Of a DNA stretch of 28,854 nucleotides, positions 23,599 to 28,854 are shown in pieces (positions within the stretch are counted from its first letter, which is position 1; each line of letters begins with the position of its first letter). The DNA lies in contig CAKRYI010000027.1 of the NCBI GenBank assembly GCA_934426825.1, positions 1-28,854 on the forward strand. Reading direction: 5' to 3'. Under the pieces are notes generated by a model. The model was not told where the DNA came from and did not search any database. It saw only the letters and a list, made by a program, of their open reading frames with translations. The stretch is from an uncultured Acetatifactor sp. (GTDB taxonomy: Bacteria; Bacillota; Clostridia; Lachnospirales; Lachnospiraceae). The translations under genes were made by a program, and so were the position numbers.

Positions 23599-26283
23599 TT
23601 ATTGTCCCTCTGCCTGCTGTTGTGCGGCTGCAAGAGCAGCCTGATTGCGCAGTTCAATTTCATGCTGTTGCTGAGCAATCACTGACTCAAAGTCGGGATT
23701 TGCAAAGAACTCAGCGTTATGCTGACACTGGTTGCTGGTGACGGGTGCGTTTACGCTCTGTGTACCGTCAGGATTCTCAGTGATAGTTGTGGAACCGCTT
23801 ACCAGTGACGGGTCTTCTACCAAAGGAAACTCTGCAACACCGTAAACCTTGAAAGGACAGTCGGGGCTTGCAGGTAACCGGTCATAGTTACAGATATCAC
23901 CCTCATAGTGAACATCACAGCTTTCCGTGGGAACCGTACCCTCCGCAAAGTATTCTGCCCGGAGGGTTCCGTCACACAATCCCGGAATCGGCAGTTTGCC
24001 GGAGCGTGAGCATATCGTTTCCTGCACGATGCCGCTCGGCATAGGGAAACTTTCACTGGGAAGATTCTCATGCACGCGCTGCATCACTGCTTTCCAAAGA
24101 ATCTTGGAGGTGTTGGATTCGCTCATGCCGATACTGTTGTCGAAACCGGTCCATACGGTACAGGTGTAATAAGGGGTGAAACCGGAGAACCATACATCCT
24201 TGGTCGCCGTGGAAGTACCGGTTTTGCCGGCAATCGCCATGCCGCTGAAACTTGCCTTTTTACCGGAACCGGTGGTGACAACATCCACCATGGCGTCGGT
24301 CAAAAGAAATGCAGTGGTCTCCTTGATAACCTGTCTGGTATTGGGAGTGGTATTGTCCAAAATGACCTCTCCGTTGGAGTCGGTGACACGGGTGTATAAT
24401 TTCGGTTCTACATAAAGTCCCTGATTGGCAATGGCTGCGTATGCGGCATTCAGCTCGTAAGGAGTAACACCGTAGGTCAGTCCGCCGAGGGCAATGGTCT
24501 GGTTTACATCCGAGTAAATTTTGCCGTTGATTTCCACACCGTCGGTCAGGGTGGTGAAACCGAAATTCAACAGGTAGTCATAGCCCAGCTGGGGCGTAAT
24601 GACTGTCTGGTTTTTGACCGCAATAATATTTAAAGAGTCACGGATGGCATCACGGATGGAACAGATGCCTCTGTATCCGGTGTCGTACCAGTTCTGTACA
24701 GGACGACCATCCGCATAGTTGAAAGGTGCGTCATTGTACACGGTGGCAAGTGTCTTGCCGGCACTGTCGAGTGCGGGCGCAAAAGAAGCAAGTACCTTGA
24801 AGGTGGAACCGGGGGAACGCATGGCGGAGGTGGCTCTGTTTAAGGTACGTCTGCCTTCCTTGGTGCCTCGACCGCCTACCATGGCAACCACATAGCCGGT
24901 ACTCTGGTCTTCCACAACCATGGCAGCCTGCGGCTGGGGGGTCATGGAAATGGTTTCCTCGTAATTATCTATGTCATCCGCAACGCCGAGACTGTTTAAC
25001 ATGGCGGTACGGTAGGTGACAACGGCTTCGTTGGCGTCATCCTGTGAGGAGAAAATCAGGTTAAATTTCTTGTCCCCGTTTTCCTTGAACCATGCCATCA
25101 TGTTTTCCTTGCTGAAATTTGATTTTTCCCCGTTTTCCTGAATAATGGTAAGAGCGTAATTCAGATACCATTTTACATTGGAGGGATAATTCTCGTCATT
25201 GGCAAATTCCTGATTGGCAATTTTCTGAATGTCCGGATCCATGGTGGATTCGATTCGAAGTCCGCCGGCGGACATCATGTGTTCTGCGTTTGCCTCGCTA
25301 TAGCCGGCAATGTTGACCAAATCCTCTTTTACTTGCTCGTATACGGCATCGGAGAAGTAGGAACCTGTGGTGGCGTTGCTTACACGATAGTCCGTATCAT
25401 AGAGACCGATACGCTCATAAACGGCGTCGGTATCTGCCATGGCTTCGTCATATTCCGCCTGGGTAATGAAATCCAGCTCCAGCATTTTGTCCAGACAGTC
25501 CTTGCGTCTTCTGGCATTTTTCTCCGGATTGCGAATCGGATTGTATTTGGTAGGGTTCTGCGTAATGCTGGCAATTACGGCACATTCTGACAGCGTCAGG
25601 TCGCTGCAGGATTTTCCGAAGTAACGCTGGGAAGCAGCTTCCACACCGAGGGTATTCTGTCCTAAGTTGATGGCGTTCATATAGCGGAGCAGCACTTCGT
25701 CCTTGGTAAAGTTCTTGGTAATTTCAAGGGCAAGATACTGTTCCTGAATTTTACGCTTGATTTTTTTGATTCGGTTGTTGCCTTCGGAAGTCCAGTCCGT
25801 AAAGACGGTGTTTTTTAAAAGCTGCTGGGTGATGGTACTGGCACCCTGTGCCTCTTCTCCGCCGGAACGGATAAACCAGTAACCGGCACGGAAAATACTT
25901 TTCATGTCGATTCCGTTGTGCTGATAAAAACGCTCGTCCTCAATGGCGACAAATGCCTGTCCGAGATGCTTGGGCACTTCGTCCATGGTAACTTCAATTC
26001 GGTTGGAGTTTGTGCTGACGTACTGGTCGATTTCGTTGCCGGCACGGTCATAGACGATGGTCGCCTGTCCGGAGGCTACAATGTCGTTCAGACGTACGGA
26101 GGGGGTGCATGCCAGAATGCCGCGGAAAGCACCGATTCCGGCAGATACACCGCAGATTCCGATGGCTGCAATGGCAATCAGAACCACTTTAACGCCGGTA
26201 AGTGCTATTTTTCGTCCCCACTTCACAGATTTAGAATTAAGTGCCTTTTGCTTAGCGCGGACACCTTTTTTTCCATAATTCAT
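23599..26283 (-). CDS. Class A penicillin-binding protein (GT51 transglycosylase and transpeptidase)
   Basis: This 894-aa bifunctional enzyme polymerises and cross-links peptidoglycan at the membrane. A basic cytosolic tail and one membrane helix (about 26-55) come first. The GT51 domain follows with catalytic E115 in AIEDERFYQHNGID and GASTITQQLLKN (147-158). The transpeptidase domain has S493/K496 in SPGSTFKVL, SLN at 550-552 and KTGTS at 687-691. The tail beyond about 840 is Gln/Ala-rich. An insertion between the GT and TP domains at about 355-440 contains an Asn/Lys/Glu-rich stretch. The gene stands alone with its own promoter and ends at the shared terminator. Essentiality or specialised roles cannot be told from sequence. 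Confidence 0.95.
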   Translation of the reverse strand: MNYGKKGVRAKQKALNSKSVKWGRKIALTGVKVVLIAIAAIGICGVSAGIGAFRGILACTPSVRLNDIVASGQATIVYDRAGNEIDQYVSTNSNRIEVTMDEVPKHLGQAFVAIEDERFYQHNGIDMKSIFRAGYWFIRSGGEEAQGASTITQQLLKNTVFTDWTSEGNNRIKKIKRKIQEQYLALEITKNFTKDEVLLRYMNAINLGQNTLGVEAASQRYFGKSCSDLTLSECAVIASITQNPTKYNPIRNPEKNARRRKDCLDKMLELDFITQAEYDEAMADTDAVYERIGLYDTDYRVSNATTGSYFSDAVYEQVKEDLVNIAGYSEANAEHMMSAGGLRIESTMDPDIQKIANQEFANDENYPSNVKWYLNYALTIIQENGEKSNFSKENMMAWFKENGDKKFNLIFSSQDDANEAVVTYRTAMLNSLGVADDIDNYEETISMTPQPQAAMVVEDQSTGYVVAMVGGRGTKEGRRTLNRATSAMRSPGSTFKVLASFAPALDSAGKTLATVYNDAPFNYADGRPVQNWYDTGYRGICSIRDAIRDSLNIIAVKNQTVITPQLGYDYLLNFGFTTLTDGVEINGKIYSDVNQTIALGGLTYGVTPYELNAAYAAIANQGLYVEPKLYTRVTDSNGEVILDNTTPNTRQVIKETTAFLLTDAMVDVVTTGSGKKASFSGMAIAGKTGTSTATKDVWFSGFTPYYTCTVWTGFDNSIGMSESNTSKILWKAVMQRVHENLPSESFPMPSGIVQETICSRSGKLPIPGLCDGTLRAEYFAEGTVPTESCDVHYEGDICNYDRLPASPDCPFKVYGVAEFPLVEDPSLVSGSTTITENPDGTQSVNAPVTSNQCQHNAEFFANPDFESVIAQQQHEIELRNQAALAAAQQQAEGQ

Positions 26284-26300
26284 AAAGTCAGTCCCTTTCT

Positions 26301-26316
26301 GTCTGTGGTTACAGAC
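26301..26316 (-). other. Small hairpin at the 5' end of the PBP transcript
   Basis: GTCTGT (26301-26306) and ACAGAC (26311-26316) pair around GGTT. With the -10 at 26328-26323 the transcript should begin near 26316, so the hairpin would be the very first part of the mRNA, where such stems can protect against decay. No ligand-binding class is recognised. Confidence 0.45.
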
Positions 26317-26322
26317 GCTCCT

Positions 26323-26351
26323 ATTATAACAAAAAACGGTATGTAAATAAA
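26323..26351 (-). promoter_or_regulatory. Promoter of the PBP gene
   Basis: A perfect TATAAT on the minus strand (26328-26323) is preceded at 17 bases by TTTATT (26351-26346), a weak -35. The short leader holds the 26301-26316 hairpin. Confidence 0.55.
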
Positions 26352-26374
26352 GGTTTTCTTTGTCTTATTAAGAA

Positions 26375-26402
26375 TTGTTTCACATTTTTGGCGCTTTATG
26401 CT
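26375..26402 (+). promoter_or_regulatory. Promoter of the YigZ family gene
   Basis: TTGTTT (26375-26380) and TATGCT (26397-26402) are separated by 16 bases, about 48 bases before the ATG at 26450. It is divergent from the PBP promoter. Confidence 0.6.
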
Positions 26403-26449
26403 AACATGGGACTAGAAATAACGGATATTGGGAAAACTCAGGAGAAATT

Positions 26450-27106
26450 ATGACAGAGACAAAAGTGGAAGAATACAGAGTCCTGCTGGAAGGCGGGGAA
26501 GGGGAAATTATAGAAAAAAAATCCCGCTTTATCGCCACCGTGCGAAAATGTGACAGTGAGGAGGAAGCGGTGGCGTTTATCGAGGAAATGAAGAAAAAAT
26601 ACTGGGATGCCAGACATAACTGTTCCGCCTTTGTCATCGGAAGCAGGGCGGAACTCACCCGCTGCAGTGATGACGGGGAACCGAGCGGAACAGCGGGTAG
26701 ACCGATGCTGGAGGTCCTTTTGGGAGAGGAAGTCCGCAACGTTGCCGTGGTGGTGACGCGGTATTTTGGAGGTGTGCTTTTGGGAACCGGAGGATTGGTG
26801 AGAGCGTACACACAGGCGGTAAAAGAGGGGCTTTCCCACTGTGTTTTCGGGTGTATGCGCTACGGACAGGAATTGGAAATTGTTGCAGATTACAACAGTA
26901 TCGGAAAAATCCAGTATGTGCTGGCAGACCGGGAAATTGTGCTCGTGGAAAGTCTTTACACGGATGTGGTTACGGTGCGGCTTTTGGTTCCGGTGTCTGC
27001 GACAGACGGACTGGAGAAGGAACTGACGGAGGCTACAAACGGTAAGGTAAAATTTGCAAGAGGAAATAAAAGGTATTTCGTTGACAAGGAAGTAACGCGA
27101 GGATAA
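26450..27106 (+). CDS. YigZ/IMPACT family protein
   Basis: The 218-aa protein has the two-domain YigZ layout. The N-terminal UPF0029/IMPACT domain (about 1-125) shows KKSRFIATV, DARHNCSAFV, SDDGEPSGTAGRPML and VVVTRYFGGVLLGTGGLVRAYT, all conserved. The C-terminal DUF1949-type ferredoxin fold occupies about 140-195. Family members are thought to bind nucleic acid or regulate translation-associated kinases in eukaryotes; the bacterial function is not settled. CAGGAG lies seven bases before the ATG. The end of this gene contains the promoter of the next one (27081-27109). Confidence 0.93.
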   Translation: MTETKVEEYRVLLEGGEGEIIEKKSRFIATVRKCDSEEEAVAFIEEMKKKYWDARHNCSAFVIGSRAELTRCSDDGEPSGTAGRPMLEVLLGEEVRNVAVVVTRYFGGVLLGTGGLVRAYTQAVKEGLSHCVFGCMRYGQELEIVADYNSIGKIQYVLADREIVLVESLYTDVVTVRLLVPVSATDGLEKELTEATNGKVKFARGNKRYFVDKEVTRG

Positions 27107-27109
27107 AAT
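27081..27109 (+). promoter_or_regulatory. Promoter of the mgtE transcription unit
   Basis: A consensus TTGACA (27081-27086) and TAAAAT (27104-27109) are separated by exactly 17 bases, overlapping the last codons of the YigZ gene. The start near 27116 lies about 36 bases before the upstream reading frame. Confidence 0.75.
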
Positions 27110-27151
27110 ACTTTATGGAAGAAAAAGCATTTTGAAAGGTGGTGGTTTTTT

Positions 27152-27268
27152 ATGAAGAGTCATACAGGTAATACAGACAATCCTCTTCCCGGGCGAAGTT
27201 GGGAAAACATAAAAAATCATCAAAAGGAGAAATGCTTATGGAAGAAATCAAGGAACTGGAAGAGTTAG
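27152..27268 (+). CDS. Putative 38-aa leader frame overlapping the mgtE start
   Basis: An ATG at 27152 follows AAAGGTGGTGG, one of the strongest ribosome sites in the window, with about six bases of spacing. The 38-codon frame (MKSHTGNTDNPLPGRSW, then IKNHQKEKCLWKKSRNWKS) ends in TAG at 27266-27268, 31 bases inside mgtE in another frame. It has basic and Trp-rich character and no similarity I recognise. It lies between the mgtE promoter and the mgtE start, so it could be a leader peptide or drive translational coupling. It could also be only a chance frame behind a purine-rich stretch. Confidence 0.45.
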   Translation: MKSHTGNTDNPLPGRSWENIKNHQKEKCLWKKSRNWKS

Positions 27269-28587
27269 TTGAACTTCTGCACACCAAGCAGTATACCAAG
27301 CTCCGCCAGTATTTGGGAGAACTGAATGATGCGGATACGGCAGCCCTGATGGAAGATTTGGAGGATGAGGATATGCTGAAGGTATTCCGCATCCTGCCCA
27401 AAGATTTGGCTGCAGATGTTTTTTCTTATCTGGATGTGGATAACCAGCAGTTAATCATTACTTCCCTGTCCGATAAGGAGGCTGCGAATATCATCAACAA
27501 CCTGATGGCGGATGATGCAGCCGATTTGCTGGAGGAAATGCCTGCGAACGTGGTGAAGAAGTTACTGGCAAATGCCAGTCCGGAAGCACGCAGGGATATT
27601 AATCATCTGCTCAGGTATCCGGAGGACTCCGCAGGAAGTATCATGACTGTGGAGTACGTGGATTTGAAGGAAAACCTCACGGTGGATCAGGCGATTGAGC
27701 GGATCCGCAAAGTGGGTGTGGATTCAGAGACTATCAATATCTGTTATGTGCTGGACGCACAGCGCAGGTTAAAGGGAACGGTAGCTTTGCGGTACCTGCT
27801 CCTCAGTCAGGGTGACGAGATTATCGGCGATATTATGCACGAGAATGTCATTGCCATTCATACGCTGATGGATCAGGAGGAAGTTGCAAGGCAGTTTAAA
27901 AAATATGACTTTACCTCCATGCCGGTTGTGGACAATGAAAACCGTCTGGTGGGAATTATCACGGTGGACGATATTGTGGATATCATGGAAGAAGAGACCA
28001 CCGAGGATATGGAAAAGATGGCGGCTATCGTGCCCAGTGATAAGCCGTATATGAAAACAACGGTATGGGAGACTTACAAAAAGAGAATTCCGTGGCTGCT
28101 TCTTTTGATGGTATCAGCCACTTTTACCGGGGCAATTATCACCTCCTTTGAAGATGCACTGAGCGTTTGCGCTTCGCTGATTGCCTTTATTCCCATGCTG
28201 ATGGACACCGGCGGAAATGCCGGAGGACAGGCGAGCGTGACCGTAATCCGTGGATTGTCCCTTGGAGAAATCGAGTACCGGGATGTGCCGTTGGTTGTCT
28301 GGAAGGAAGTGCGCGTGGCGGTATTGTGCGGAGTGTCCCTTGCCGCAGCCAATTTCCTGAAGCTGCTGTTTTTGGACAGAGTGGGACTTATGGTTTCACT
28401 TGTGGTGTGCCTGACATTGATTATGGCAGTGCTGATGGCAATGTTAATCGGCTGTCTGCTTCCCATCGGGGCAAAACGTCTCGGCTTTGACCCGGCAGTT
28501 ATGGCAAGCCCGTTTATTACCACCATTGTGGATGCACTGTCGCTGATGGTATATTTTCGGGTGGCAACCATGGTGCTGGGAATCTGA
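27238..28587 (+). CDS. mgtE: MgtE family magnesium transporter
   Basis: The 449-aa protein is a Mg2+ channel of the cytoplasmic membrane. The order is typical: MgtE N domain (about 15-130, helical superhelix with LSDKEAANIINNLMADDAADLLEEMP), two CBS domains (about 135-250), plug helix (about 250-275) and five membrane helices (about 285-449). FIPMLMDTGGNAGGQASVTVIRGL (318-340) is the conserved pore signature. Cytosolic acidic clusters (EEETTED) serve as Mg2+ sensors in known members, so channel gating is likely Mg2+-controlled. I chose ATG 27238, eight bases after AAAAGGAG; ATG 27232 is possible but too close to it. No M-box riboswitch is visible, but a leader frame overlaps the start. Confidence 0.95.
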   Translation: MEEIKELEELVELLHTKQYTKLRQYLGELNDADTAALMEDLEDEDMLKVFRILPKDLAADVFSYLDVDNQQLIITSLSDKEAANIINNLMADDAADLLEEMPANVVKKLLANASPEARRDINHLLRYPEDSAGSIMTVEYVDLKENLTVDQAIERIRKVGVDSETINICYVLDAQRRLKGTVALRYLLLSQGDEIIGDIMHENVIAIHTLMDQEEVARQFKKYDFTSMPVVDNENRLVGIITVDDIVDIMEEETTEDMEKMAAIVPSDKPYMKTTVWETYKKRIPWLLLLMVSATFTGAIITSFEDALSVCASLIAFIPMLMDTGGNAGGQASVTVIRGLSLGEIEYRDVPLVVWKEVRVAVLCGVSLAAANFLKLLFLDRVGLMVSLVVCLTLIMAVLMAMLIGCLLPIGAKRLGFDPAVMASPFITTIVDALSLMVYFRVATMVLGI

Positions 28588-28641
28588 GGCCTGGGTGGAA
28601 ACTTGGAAGAAATTACATGGTGGTATTCATGAAAAATAGGG

Positions 28642-28778
28642 TATAATGGATTCTGCCAAAGCAGAATCTCAAGCCGGCAAGAACAGCCGTCTTGCCGCCA
28701 CGTTGTGGCGCATTATACGAAAACCGCGGCTTGAAAAGTAAATGTCCCTACGGGACGCTTCCTTTTCTGCGCACACAG
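28642..28778 (+). repeat. 137-bp multi-hairpin repeat, copy 1
   Basis: TATAATG (28642-28648) pairs with CATTATA (28711-28717) as an outer stem. Within it lie GATTCTGC-CAAA-GCAGAATC (28649-28668), CGGCAAGA (28675-28682) with TCTTGCCG (28690-28697), and CCAC-GTT-GTGG around 28698-28708. The remaining 61 bases carry GTCCC-TAC-GGGAC (28744-28756) and GGCTTGA (28728-28734), which can pair with TCAAGCC (28669-28675) as an alternative fold. Confidence 0.9.
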
Positions 28779-28854
28779 TATAATGGATTCTGCCAAAGCA
28801 GAATCTCAAGCCGGCAAGAACAGCCGTCTTGCCGCCACGTTGTGGCGCATTATA
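28779..28854 (+). repeat. 137-bp multi-hairpin repeat, copy 2, cut by the window edge
   Basis: The 76-base multi-arm core of copy 1 recurs, apparently without change, starting 137 bases later. The window ends exactly at its closing CATTATA, so more copies may follow. Confidence 0.9.

Noticed and set aside
27107..27237. M-box (ykoK) riboswitch upstream of mgtE
   Set aside because: The leader is only about 120 bases, is largely occupied by the upstream frame, and shows none of the long paired helices of the M-box class.
28642..28647. TATAAT as a promoter -10 after mgtE
   Set aside because: It is the outer stem of the repeat, recurs in both copies, and no -35 element lies 16-18 bases upstream.

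Overview
The window looks like part of the chromosome of an anaerobic Firmicute of the class Clostridia, most likely Lachnospiraceae. The signs are moderate GC, strong AGGAGG-type ribosome binding sites, a Tad pilus locus with FHA-domain accessory proteins, a PPi-type phosphofructokinase, a Csp-like S8 protease, a LytTR/GHKL two-component system and a clostripain-type lipoprotein. The species cannot be named from the sequence alone.

Layout. 1-6446 is the right end of a Tad/Flp pilus gene cluster on the + strand: a truncated gene, a TadE-like pseudopilin, an A24 prepilin peptidase, a WG-repeat protein, a DUF6382-like/FHA protein and a DUF975-FHA fusion. 6488-7667 is a self-contained unit of promoter, yybP-ykoY-type (Mn2+) riboswitch with an intrinsic terminator, and a CaCA cation/Ca2+ exchanger. 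7810-9054 encodes a PPi-type phosphofructokinase. It converges on a minus-strand CYTH protein that shares a divergent promoter region with an operon of DJ-1/PfpI, gmd, fcl (GDP-L-fucose synthesis) and an M18 aminopeptidase. A terminator separates this from a Csp-like subtilase (13965-15734).

16027-18029 encodes a LytTR response regulator overlapped by its GHKL sensor kinase. Helically phased direct repeats lie upstream of the regulator's own promoter and again upstream of the lipoprotein gene that follows the kinase, so this looks like a small autoregulated circuit. After it come a LemA protein, a zinc-ribbon/SHOCT protein and a clostripain-family lipoprotein, which form a cell-envelope group. 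22490-23502 holds two small unknown genes, divergently oriented, with a 119-bp tandem repeat array of nested hairpins between them. Then come a class A penicillin-binding protein (minus), a YigZ family protein and an MgtE magnesium transporter (plus). MgtE is preceded by its own promoter and an overlapping upstream reading frame. The right edge enters a second, unrelated tandem array with a 137-bp unit that can fold into a multi-arm structure.

The strongest candidates for new biology are the two multi-hairpin tandem repeat families (22812-23098 and 28642-28854), the repeated QTTVL motifs next to FHA domains in two adjacent Tad-locus proteins, the paired direct-repeat operators around the LytTR system, and the overlapping leader frame of mgtE. 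The Mn2+-type riboswitch in front of a nominal Ca2+/Na+ exchanger is the best supported functional prediction.
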